NCBI GenBank assembly: GCA_001972305.1
Contig: BDDD01002359.1
Coordinates: 165,674-229,673, forward strand
Length of the DNA stretch: 64,000 nucleotides
Source: Cephalotus follicularis
Taxonomy: Eukaryota > Streptophyta > Magnoliopsida > Oxalidales > Cephalotaceae
Reading direction: 5' to 3'
How positions within the stretch are numbered: position 1 is the stretch's first letter; each line of letters starts with the position of its first letter. Positions 44,728-54,355 of this stretch are shown piece by piece. The position numbers and the translations under genes are program-made. Under the pieces are notes generated by a model. It was given only the letters and a program-made list of their open reading frames with translations. It did no database searches and was not told the origin of the DNA.

Positions 44728-45171
44728 TCATACATGACCTAATCTTCTATGCCATAGCCAACAATCATCATTCATGGAAACCAAACATTTAATATTAACT
44801 AAATCATCTATATCTACTACATATACATTTCCATGTCTATGTCCAATAAACTTTACTTGATCATCATTTATATTTATCACTTTGCATAAGTCCTTTTCAA
44901 AAACGACTCTACAATCGTTGTCACATAATTGGCTTATGCTCAATAGATTGTGCTTAAGTCCATCAACAAACAACACATTATGAATGGAAGTTTTAAGGTT
45001 ACCTATGGAGCCAACACCTTTGATCTTCCCTTTTACATTGTCTCCAAATGTTACTTCTCCTCCTTCCTTTGATTCATATTTGACGAATAGACTCTTGTCG
45101 CCCGTCATATGCTTGGAGCATCCACTATCCAAGTACCATTGTGTCTTCTTGGATAACGCCTTCAAGCACAC
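44728..45171 (-). pseudogene. Sirevirus B protease region
   Basis: Protease site WYLDSGCSKHMTGD intact, followed by LLSISQLCD and [10 protein letters not shown]. Follows gag after TGA 45187-45189 and TAG 45172-45174. It ends at a stop where copy A has GGA (HVGMSTI). Confidence 0.86.
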
Positions 45172-45186
45172 CTACAAACATAAATT

Positions 45187-46677
45187 TCAAATTTTCGTTT
45201 GAGGTACCCAACAAACTTTGGGTCCTTTGGGGTTAGTCAAAATGGTTCCTTTGGGAACCCAACTTCTTTTTACCCTTGAGAAATTCAAGCCATTCAATAC
45301 ATTTTGTTTATAAAAACATGAGGTAAAAGTGTGTTCATTATTACCACAAATATTGCAAGACACAACTACATTTCTTTTATGCATATCATTTCTTCTATAA
45401 AAACAGGATGAAAATGCATGACCATATTTACCACAATGTGTAGACATGACATTCATTCTTTTCTTATTAATGGCATTCTTCCTATGATAACATTGTGAAG
45501 ATGTGTGTCCATGTTTACCACAAAAATTACATGAAGTAATCAAATTCTTCCTAAACATGGCATTCTTTTTTTGGAAGCAAGTAAAAGAGGTGTGTCCAAC
45601 TTTACCACAATAGTCACACATGGTTTTCTTTTTAATTTTAGCCTTTTCAACCTTTTCTTTTTCTATTTTCTCCTTCCTATCAAAGAATGTTTGATAAAGC
45701 TTAACATTGTTCATTTCCTCATATCCTAGGCCAGTTTTATCAAATACACATCTTTGCATCCCAAGGAGATTTTCAAGCTTCTTACTACTATTAGAAAACT
45801 TTGAGAAGGTTTTCTTTAGAGCTTCTATTTCCTCCTTGAGATTTTTGTTTTCTTTTACAAGGTATGCTACTTCATTTTCCAGGAGGTCTACCTTAATTTC
45901 ATTTGAGGTTTCTTCCTTGGCCAATTTTAGTTCATCATTTTCATTTGCCAAAGACTTAACCTTTTTCTTTAATGAAGCAATTATAGAGCTATACTTTTCT
46001 ACTACTAGAACAAGTTCGTCATATGTTACCTCATCGCTTTCTTCTTCTTCTTGTTCCTCCAAAGCCATCAATGCTATTTGGGCCACCTCTTCATTTGAGT
46101 CTTCATCCGAGCTAGACTCATCGCTATCATCCCATGTTGCGATCATGGCCTTCTTCTTCTTCTTGTATAAGTCTTTCTTCTTGAGGCGAGGGCAATCGCT
46201 TTTGTAGTGCCCCGGTTTATTGCACTCGAAGCATATAATTTCTTCGAGCTTGCTTGGTTCTCCTTTTTGGTGGAATATCTTATTTGTCTTTCCACCAAAT
46301 TTCTTCTTGCTAGCAAGGAACTTTTTGAACCTTCGGGTGATAAATGCTAGCTCATCATCATCATCAGAATCTTCGGTTTGGGATGATTTTAAGGCAACAA
46401 TCTTCTTCTTCTTCTTCTCCTTTTCTTCATCGTCATCCTTCTTTTGCATTGATAATTCATGAGTCATTAATGACCCAAGAAGATCTTCTAATGCAAGGAC
46501 ATTGAGGTTCTTTGCTTCCTCAATTGCTGTGACCTTTGGAATCCAAGTCCTTGGTAAGCACCTAAGAATTTTCCTCACCATTTCACTGTTAGAATATGTC
46601 TTATCTAAAGCTTGTAAAGCATTGATGATGTTAGTAAATCTAGAGAACATGGATTTAATATCTTCGTTCTCATTCAT
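45187..46677 (-). CDS. Sirevirus B gag, N-terminally truncated
   Basis: 496 open codons, colinear with A from MNENEDIKSMFSRF onward and free of the nonsense codons of A. Contains knuckle CFECNKPGHYKSDC, the long coiled coil, the LLGMQR...GLGYEEM motif, and four further knuckle-like repeats (CDYCGKVGHTSFTC, CNFCGKHGHTSSQC, and two with one changed residue). About 137 N-terminal codons are missing because the frame is fused to LTR DNA at 46680. Confidence 0.9.
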   Translation of the reverse strand: MNENEDIKSMFSRFTNIINALQALDKTYSNSEMVRKILRCLPRTWIPKVTAIEEAKNLNVLALEDLLGSLMTHELSMQKKDDDEEKEKKKKKIVALKSSQTEDSDDDDELAFITRRFKKFLASKKKFGGKTNKIFHQKGEPSKLEEIICFECNKPGHYKSDCPRLKKKDLYKKKKKAMIATWDDSDESSSDEDSNEEVAQIALMALEEQEEEESDEVTYDELVLVVEKYSSIIASLKKKVKSLANENDELKLAKEETSNEIKVDLLENEVAYLVKENKNLKEEIEALKKTFSKFSNSSKKLENLLGMQRCVFDKTGLGYEEMNNVKLYQTFFDRKEKIEKEKVEKAKIKKKTMCDYCGKVGHTSFTCFQKKNAMFRKNLITSCNFCGKHGHTSSQCYHRKNAINKKRMNVMSTHCGKYGHAFSSCFYRRNDMHKRNVVVSCNICGNNEHTFTSCFYKQNVLNGLNFSRVKRSWVPKGTILTNPKGPKVCWVPQTKI

Positions 46678-46680
46678 AGT

Positions 46681-47208
46681 TCCATAATGGAATGTCCACT
46701 AAAACTCTGTCAGAAACTGTTCCAGCCGACCAAAGCGTCGACTGTCACCTTTAAAGCGTCGACGGTCATGTGACCATTAGGGATCTCAAATTCAAATTAT
46801 CAGCTCAAAGCGCAGGAGTTCAAAACGTTGTAGTCGACCGGCACCTCAAAGCGCTGACGCTTACTCTTGGGCGTCGACGGATTAAACAGTTTTAATTCCA
46901 ATTGGCTTCACTGGTTTAGACGGCAGACGCTTTGCACTAAGAGCAGACGCTTAGTACCCCAAAGCGCAGACGCTTGAATCTGGGCATCGACGGTTTGAGT
47001 GTTTCTTCAACTTCTCCAAACGCTTCACCGGTAGACGCTTAGGCCCTTGTCTCGACTGATGCTTTAACCTTGGGCGTCGACGGTCTGACCTGTATCTGCA
47101 GAATTCTTGCTGTTTTGCTCACTTCATGGCTTTCTTGCACATCAAGAAACTTTGTTAAACACAAATATGTTATCATCAAAACTTAGGATTGAGACATAAA
47201 TGTCAACA
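46681..47208 (-). mobile_element. 5' LTR of Sirevirus B, truncated
   Basis: LTR start at 47208 (TGTTGACA on minus). It runs 528 bp, then joins gag at a deletion junction (CATAGT/TCCATAATGG). It lies against A RT at 47209. Confidence 0.86.
46720..47085. repeat. GTCGAC palindrome cluster, type G
   Basis: Near-identical to 38950-39327, with a short deletion around AAAGCGCTGGCGC (near 47060). Confidence 0.86.
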
Positions 47209-48537
47209 GTTGCTAAGGGATATTCCCAAGAAGAGGGAATAGACTTTGATGAGTCATATGCACCCATAGCTAGATTAGAATCTATACGCGTGTTGCTTGC
47301 ATATGCTTCTTTTAAGGATTTTACTCTTTTTCAAATGGATGTAAAAAGTGTTTTTTTAAATGGGTTAATAAAGGAGGAAGTGTATGTGGAACAACCTCCC
47401 GGGTTTGAAAACCCTCATTTTCCCGACCATGTTTTTAAGCTTTCAAAAGCTCTATATGGCTTGAAACAAGCTCCAAGAGCTTGGTATGAAAAGCTAAGTG
47501 GTTATCTACTTGAAAATGGTTTTAAAAGAGGCACTATTGACATTACCCTATTTACAAAAACTGTCAATGATGAAATTTTAATTGTTCAAGTATATGTAGA
47601 TGATATTATTTTCGATTCTACTAACAAGAACTTGTGCAAGAGTTTTGCTAAGATCATGCAGGTAGAATTCGAAATGAGCATGATGGGTGAGCTAAACTAC
47701 TTCCTTGGACTTCAAGTCAAACAATTAGAGGAAGGTATCTTCATCAACCAATCGAAGTATGTCAAGGACTTACTCAAAAGATTCGGGATGGAGAATGCCA
47801 AGAAGGGCAAGACACCCATGACCACAACTACAAAGCTTGACAAGGATGAGCAAGGTAAGTAAATCGATCAAAAATTGTATATAAGTAAGATAGGATCTTT
47901 GCTTTACTTAACGACAAGTAGGCCGGATATCTTGTTTAGTGTATGGTTGTGTGGTAGATTTCAAGCATGTCCAAAAGAATCCCATTTCCATGCTGTAAAA
48001 CGCATCTTTAAATATTTAGCATATACACCGTCCTTAGGATTATGGTATCCTAGGAAATCATCCTTTGACCTACACACTTACTCCGATGCTGACTTCGGAG
48101 GATATAAAGTGGATAGAAAGAGCACTAGTGGCACATGTCAATTCTTAGGCAATATGCTCATTTCTTGGTTTAGCAAGAAACAAAATTCGCTAGCACTTTC
48201 GACTACCGAAGCCGAATATATTGCCGCAGGCAGTTGTTGCACACAAATCATGTGGATGAAGCAACAACTCCTTGACTATGGGTTTAACTTTGTAAAAGTG
48301 CCAATTAGGTGTGATAACACTAGTGCAATATGCTTAGGGAAAAACCCAGTTAATCACTCTAGAACTAAGCACATTGACATTAGATATCACTTTATAAAAG
48401 ATCACATAGAAAAGGGTGATATCGAATTAGTTTTCGTCCCGACCCAAGAACAAGTCGCGGACATATTCACCAAACCATTAGATGAACAAACCTTTTTGAA
48501 TTTTAGATTGGAATTAGGTTTGTGTGAAATTGAGTGA
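47209..48537 (+). pseudogene. Sirevirus A RT and RNase H
   Basis: Starts at [20 protein letters not shown] directly after the B LTR. RT with [31 protein letters not shown] and YVDD ([12 protein letters not shown]). One nonsense codon TAA at 47860-47862. The remainder 47875-48537 has DRKSTSGTCQFLG and STTEAEYIAAGSC of RNase H and ends LGLCEIE. Apart from the stop, this half is well preserved. Confidence 0.9.
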
Positions 48538-48640
48538 TTAACATGTTTCTATGATTGTTGTGAATATGTGTGCTTGCTCAAAATGCTTGTTTTCTCATTT
48601 GTGCATCATTTGCATTCGTTCTCGCGCATTTACGCAAAAA

Positions 48641-48772
48641 CTGCAGAAAAATAGAGCAAAGCACCGACTGTTGCTTTTAAAGCGTCAGCGCTTTAAAGCA
48701 AAATTAGGGTTCAAAATTGGGGAAATTGGTCTAAGCGCCGACGCTTAACCCCAAACTGTTGACTCTTTAATC
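48641..48772. repeat. Palindrome cluster, type G, between pol and third ORF of A
   Basis: CTGCAGAAAAATAGAGCAAA edge, then CACCGACTGTTGC, AAAGCGTCAGCGCTTTAAAG, AAGCGCCGACGCTTAA and ACTGTTGACTC. Same place as in copy B. Confidence 0.85.
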
Positions 48773-48913
48773 GCGTTTTAAGTTAGAATGCGCCGTCTGC
48801 CAAGGGTTTTACGCACAAAACTTTAAACCCTAAACTCAAAAACACATATCTCCGGCGATTTCTTGGCGATAATCACTCGAAAAACACTAATTAACCTTCA
48901 TACAACTTCAATC

Positions 48914-50164
48914 ATGCCTAGAACTAAGAATGTTGAGTAAGGCCAAGGCTCCAAGGCAAAGAAGAAATCAGCTGGGCAAAAGGGGAAGGGGACAGCCACT
49001 CCATCTGCAACTCCTGAGGTCATCCCATCTCTTCCTAGGTACCCTGAGGCTTATTTCAATAGAAAAATACTTGTAGGCAAAGTATTAGATTTTGATTTTT
49101 GCTCTAGAGAAGGATTTTCCATTGTGGAATGGATTAGGTTTCAAGGTTTAGAACCTTTTTTCTCTCTAAATTTGCCTAGCTATCCCAAACTCATGAAAGA
49201 ATTCTATGTACATATACGAGGTAGCTCAATGGATAGCTTAACCACTATGGTTAAAAATAAGACTATTGATGTAGACTTAAGTAGACTAAACACTATCTTG
49301 AATGTACCAAACGATGGTGCTATGGGTTGGAATCAAAGGTCTTGGGTGACTAGTTCAGATTTTGACCGACAAGACTGTGTGCGTGTGTTATTTGGTGAAA
49401 ACGCTGATCATGTTCAGCGAATGTATACTAGGAACCTACCCTTGGATTATAGATTCCTACACCGTGTGGTATGTACGCACATTCTACCAAAAGCCGGTGG
49501 GTTCGACTGGGTGACGCACATGGAAGACTGCACTATGTATCATTTGATTACTGGCCAAAGAATCAATGTTCTCTTCCTGATGCTCAATCATATGCACTCA
49601 ATTCACGACCGAGAGAACGCAAGACTAGGATATAGCAATATAATAACCAAGATTCTCCAATTTTTCAATATCGACCTTACTGGAGAAGTACACCATGATC
49701 TTCAAAGTGCTGACAAGCTTGGGAAAGGAACCCTTGGGAGGATGGGGTTCAATAAGCACAAGAGGCTCGGTACATGGATTCCAAGAGACGAGGACTCCAA
49801 TCGAGTTATTGAAGAGGAAAGAGAAGCTGAGATAGGGGAAGAAGCTGAAAACATACCTCTACAGATCGAACCTCAAGCTGAACCAATTCTGGATGTCCAT
49901 CTTCCGAGGAGTAGGCTAGATGAGATATTTGATTCTATCAAAGGGCTACAGGAAAATATTGAGGAGATGAAGACGAATATGCAATCCGTGAAGAGGCGTC
50001 AAAGGGGAATTGCCAAAAAGTTTGCCGACACCGGCATTATCGAATATGGAGGACTAATCTCTTGATCCTCTAGCCACGAGGACAATCCCCCAGATGATGC
50101 AGCAACCGACGACATGGAGGGAGAGGTCGGTGGTGACGATGAGGGCACTCACATGGACGAATGA
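48914..50164 (+). pseudogene. Sirevirus A third ORF (plant-transposon-protein-like)
   Basis: 416-codon reading, ATG 48914 to TGA 50162-50164, broken by TAA 48938-48940 and TGA 50063-50065. Both positions are sense codons in copy B. The open part 49124-50065 (313 codons) holds the domain with FYVHIRGSSMDSLTTMVKNK, LPLDYRFLHRVVCTHILPKA and MYHLITGQRINVLFLMLNHM, then the coiled coil. The acidic tail ends HMDE. Equal length in A and B, with different lesions, argues that the ancestral ORF was real. Confidence 0.8.
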
Positions 50165-50997
50165 GCATATGCACCTCATTCTCATTTGCATATTCTGTTG
50201 TTTTCTTCTTGGATTTGTAGTTTGGTTTGCAGCTTGTATAAATTGAAAGTGACATTTGTAACAAGTTCCATTGTGTAATGTAAAATGACTATGTTTTGTT
50301 TTAATTTGAATGTGTACTGGTTTAAAACATTATGGCTTTGAAATGCTTGGACTTGAAATTTGTCATTTGCAGCATGTTATATGAAATGACGAAAGATTCT
50401 ATATGCAGATTGTGTGTTGGTGCTCTAGCTTTGAAATATTTGGTTTTGGTATGCTTGGTTTAGTAGGTTGTTCAATTGTGGACTATGCAATGTTTTGATC
50501 TCAATATGCACAGGTTTAAATATTATGGATGCTTGTTTTTGCAGCATGTTGTAAAGGGAAGTGACAATGTTGGGCTTAAGCTCAATGTGTAAAACATGTT
50601 TGAAATGTTTGGTTTTGTAGCTTGTTCACAATGGTAACACTATTTGTTGTAAAGTTAAAATTGGAGCATGGATTGTTCTGCTCAAATGACTTTACTTATG
50701 TTTTTGGGTATAGCTTTTTAAATCCCTTTTTGAGATGATAACAAAAAGGGGGAGAAAATTGTGAGTTTGGGAGAGAAATTAATGGGAGATAGCATAATAA
50801 TGTATGAATTAATGACAAAGTAAAATACCCCTTATGTGACTAAGGGGGAGGTAATAAATTCAGCGGGAGCAAATGCTTTTGTGAACTTAACAAGTTCCTA
50901 AATTTTACATTTGTACTTTATGTGTTAATGTTTTTTAACTTAACGATTATTATGCTTAAAATGAAACAAATTTTTTCATCATCAAAAATGGGGAGAT
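50165..50997 (+). other. Sirevirus A 3' untranslated region with three polypurine tracts
   Basis: No gene. Tracts AAAAAGGGGGAG (50743-50754), AAGGGGGAGG (50842-50851) and AATGGGGAGAT (50987-50997); the last abuts the LTR. A TTGAAATGYTTGG-type phrase recurs around 50335-50610. Confidence 0.75.
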
Positions 50998-51951
50998 TGT
51001 TGACATTTATGTCTCAATCCTAAGTTTTGATGATAACATATTTGTGTTTAACAAAGTTTCTTGATGTGCAAGAATGCCATAAAGTGAGCAAAACAACAAG
51101 AATTCTGCAAATACAGGTCAGACCGTCGACGCCCAAGGTTAAAGCGTCAGCGCTTTAGGAGGCAGTCGAGACAAGGGCCTAAGCGTCTACTGGTGGAGCG
51201 TTTGGAGAAGTGGAAGAAACACTCAAACCGTCAACGCCCAGATTCAAGCGTCTGCGTTTTGGGGTACTAAGCGTCTGCTCTTAGTGCAAAGCGTCTGCCG
51301 TCTAAACCAGTGAAGCCAATTGGAATTAAAATTGTCCCAAGCGTCGACGCCCAAGACTAAGCGTCAGCGCTTTGAGGTGCCGGTCTACTCCAACGTTTTG
51401 AACGCCTGCGCTTTGAGCTGAAAATTTGAATTTGAGATCCCTAACGGTCACATGACCGTCGACGCTTCAAAGGTGACAGTCGACGCTTTGGTCGGCTGGA
51501 ACAGTTTCTGACAGAGTTTTAGTGGACATTCCATTATGGAATCAATCCCAATACATTCCCAACAGATCTATGAGGCAACAAGATATATATACACAAATGT
51601 TTGGAAGAAAAATAGAAGTGCAACACAAGAGATATCAAATCATTCAAAGAAATCATACTCCAAGCATTCAAATCAAAAAGGCTCATCTAAAAGCTTTTAT
51701 CCTACATTTTAAGCCTTTGCTGTTCTCACTTTATTTGAGCAATTTTATCTTGTAATATCCAACCTGTGAGAGGTTTAGATAAAAACACTACTTCATTTAT
51801 CTTGATTGTAATAGGGGAGTGAACCCTAAGAGAAATTGGGGAGTGAACCCAAGAGTGTTGTAAGTGATTGAGTTCAATCACAAAGGTGTACCGAGTAGCA
51901 CCCGGAATTGTATTCGGAGAACTAGTGGAAACTTAAGGAGATCCTTATTCA
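50998..51951 (+). mobile_element. 3' LTR of Sirevirus A
   Basis: 954 bp, TGTTGACATTTATG to CCTTATTCA, followed by TCATC. It lacks the distal about 190 bp (GCCGAACCACTCT region and C-tract) seen in the 5' LTR and the solo LTR. Confidence 0.86.
51121..51495. repeat. GTCGAC palindrome cluster, type G
   Basis: Same array as 35133-35506, nearly identical; includes GACCGTCGACGCTTCAAAG and GACAGTCGACGCTTTGG. Confidence 0.88.
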
Positions 51952-53354
51952 TCATCTATAAACACAATCACAAACTGATCCAAGAACTCATGAAACACCC
52001 GATTCATCAGATCCATGAAGACTGCCAGTGCATTAGTAAGTCTGAACGGCATCACCATAAACTCATAATGCCCATACCGCGTACAGAAAGCAGTCTTAGG
52101 CACATCTTCATCCTTTACATGTAGCTGATGATATCCAGATCTCAAATCGATCTTAGAAAAATACTGTGCACCTTGGAGTTGATCAAATAGGTCATCAATC
52201 CTAGTCAAAGGGTATTTATTCCGAACCTTAATCTGATTCAACTCTGTAGTCTATGTACAGCCTCATAGAACGGTCATTCTTCTTCACGAAAAGAACCAGA
52301 GCACCCCACGGTGAAACACTCGACCGGATAAAACCCTGATCTAACAGTTCTTGTAATTGTTCCTTCAGTTTTTGCAACTCAAGAGATTCGATCCTATAAG
52401 GTGCTTTAGATATAGGTGTCGCCCAAGGAATGAGCTCAATGGTAAACTCCACTTCCTGTTGCGGTGGCAAACCCGGTAACTCCTCTGGAAACACATCTGA
52501 AGACTCTCTAACTACAGGATAGTCCTCAAGGCGAGGATCATCCTTAGCAACATCTTTCACAATAACTAAGAATCCCTCAACGCCCTTAGCCACCAACTTC
52601 TGAGCCTTCAAAGCAGAAATAATCTTAACTTCGTTCTTCGGTCGAGAACCCTGATAAATAAAATCAAGTCTATCCACATCCCCAAACAGAATCCTCCGAG
52701 CGTGGCAATCAATCGTAGCTCCATGGCGATCCAACCAATCCATATCTAGAATCATATCAAAATCATACATATCGATAGGAAAAAGATCTGTATCATGAAT
52801 CCGATCATCAAAAACAATTGGGCAAGCATAAAAACACTCAGATATCACAACAGATGTCCCCATAGGGGTCAAAAGAACCAGAGTTGGATTAAGCAACTAT
52901 GAAGTCATTCTAAGATGCCAAACAAAAGATCTCGCCACTACCGAGTGAGTCGATCTAGTATCACATAAAACATAAACCCTACGGTTACCAACAGAGATAA
53001 AACCCAAAATAGTACCTGGTGCGTTAGCAGCCTGATGTGTTGTGATGGCAAAAACTCGACCTCCTACATTACGTTGTCCAGCATCCGCACCATTTCCCTT
53101 CCTTTCCTTTGCACGAGGATTGGGACAATCTTTCACAAAATGACCTTTCTGACCACATACAAAGCAGGCTCCAATGGCCTTATAACAAGTCCCCACTGGA
53201 AGATTTCTACCACAAGTATCACATCGGGCAATCTGAACATTGGGGTCACGCCCACCTGTAGCTCCCTGAAACTGCCTATGATCGTTTCCAGGTTGTCGTT
53301 GTTGTCCCCGATTATCATTCTTCCTTTGCTGTTTGCCATTTCTGCCCTTACCAT
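51952..53354 (-). pseudogene. G2 zinc knuckle, protease and RT N-part
   Basis: Knuckle CFVCGQKGHFVKDC (near 53130-53175). Protease site LCDTRSTHSVV has D-T-R where D-T-G is expected (AGA for GGA). 52228-52896 carries the protease tail and RT start (LPPQQEVEFTIELIPWATPI, SPWGALVLFVKKND). 51952-52241 has [13 protein letters not shown] and ends in the split FIDD motif. A frameshift lies near 52235 and a stop near 52897. Confidence 0.88.
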
Positions 53355-53355
53355 G

Positions 53356-54193
53356 CTATCCAGAATTTAGCCCCTGAGAATCTCCCCTGTCCCTCTTCCT
53401 TTCACTTTCCTGCCAAGCTGCTTGGAAGTCTAACCTCTCCATTTCTATATTCTTTTTTGCATTGGCAACTTCAGACACATCAGCAAATCTAGCATTGACC
53501 AGCTTACCCCTGAGCTGATTGTGTAGCTTCCATTTGAATTTCTCAGCTTGTTCCATTGCTGTCCTCGTCGTGGACCCAGCAAAACCAGCCAGTCTAGTGA
53601 AACGGGCCAAGAAATCCATAACTGATTCTCCATCCTTCTGTCTTGTGTTAACAAACTCTCTTGCATAGGCCTCCATATCAGCAGCGGGAAAATACTGCTG
53701 GTAGAAGACTTCACAGAACTCCGACCATGTCAAAGCATCGATGTAGTCTCCACCCTTAGCTAGTCTCAAGGTCTTCCACCATTTTTTGAGCATCACCTTC
53801 AAGCTTGTAGGCAGCCAACCTCACTTTCTGCTCGTCGCCACATCCCAGCACATCAAAAATTTTATCCATATGCGTAATCCAATGCTCAGCTTCCACAGGA
53901 GTCACAGCTAAACTAAAAGATTACAGCCTTTGTTTTTGGAACCGCTCAAGCCAAATGTAAACAGGAGTGTCAGGCCTCTCCCCAACTTCTCTACAAATCT
54001 GAACATCAGCCGGTACATTCTCCTCGGCCACTTGCTCCCTATGACCTTGTCCCGGATTCTGTTGATGCATCACTGGACGTACCTCCTGAGCAACTGCCTG
54101 TTGTACCAACTCTTCCATAGAAGGCTCATTCCTGACTTCTTCTTGAGCCCCAGCTGGTGGAGTTCTCTGAGGAGTGTTCCTTGTGCGTACCAT
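53356..54193 (-). pseudogene. G2 gag
   Basis: Starts at ATG 54193 (MVRTRNTPQRTPPAG). A stop follows about 91 codons in (near 53918); then TPVEAEHWITHMDKIFDVLG and EQKVRLAAYKLEGDA in the same frame. A frameshift near 53790 leads into 53356-53802 (LTWSEFCEVFYQQYFPA, ESVMDFLARFTRLAGFA). Typical chromovirus-type gag. Confidence 0.86.
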
Positions 54194-54339
54194 CTACGGA
54201 ACGATATCGAAACATAAACTAGCAAACAAAAACAGAAAAATCAATCAGAAGACATATCAAAAAGACCATAACCCTAACCCAAGTCTATCCAATCTCACAG
54301 GTCAAACCTAGTTAGGTCTTCTAAGGAACAAAACCTATT

Positions 54340-54350
54340 CTCTGATACCA
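54340..54350 (-). other. Primer-binding site of G2
   Basis: Minus strand TGGTATCAGAG, five bases from the 5' LTR end. Confidence 0.9.
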
Positions 54351-54355
54351 CAATC

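Larger units (their letters stand above)
38731..47208 (-). mobile_element. Sirevirus B, inverted inside A
   Basis: Minus-strand copy of the same family. It has 5' LTR piece 46681-47208, gag 45187-46677 joined to the LTR by an internal deletion, protease, integrase, RT, RNase H, extra ORF, 3' region, and 3' LTR piece 38731-39447. Both LTR pieces start correctly (TGTTGACA) but lack their distal halves. There is no target duplication with A, so insertion plus deletion, or recombination-mediated inversion, are both possible. Confidence 0.85.
35014..51951 (+). mobile_element. Ty1/copia Sirevirus A with a large inverted insert
   Basis: Plus-strand element bounded by LTRs (35014-36125, 50998-51951) and a perfect 5-bp duplication. 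Its own parts are gag, protease and integrase start (36191-38730), then RT, RNase H, an extra ORF and polypurine tracts (47209-50997). The integrase core to RT start is missing, and inverted element B occupies 38731-47208. Gag with several knuckles and a coiled coil, an extra ORF after pol, and the TGGTATCAGAG primer site place it in the Sirevirus (SIRE/Maximus) group. Confidence 0.88.

Noticed and set aside
45707..46462. Plus-strand ORFs opposite Sirevirus B gag
   Set aside because: Shadow frames of the real minus-strand gag.
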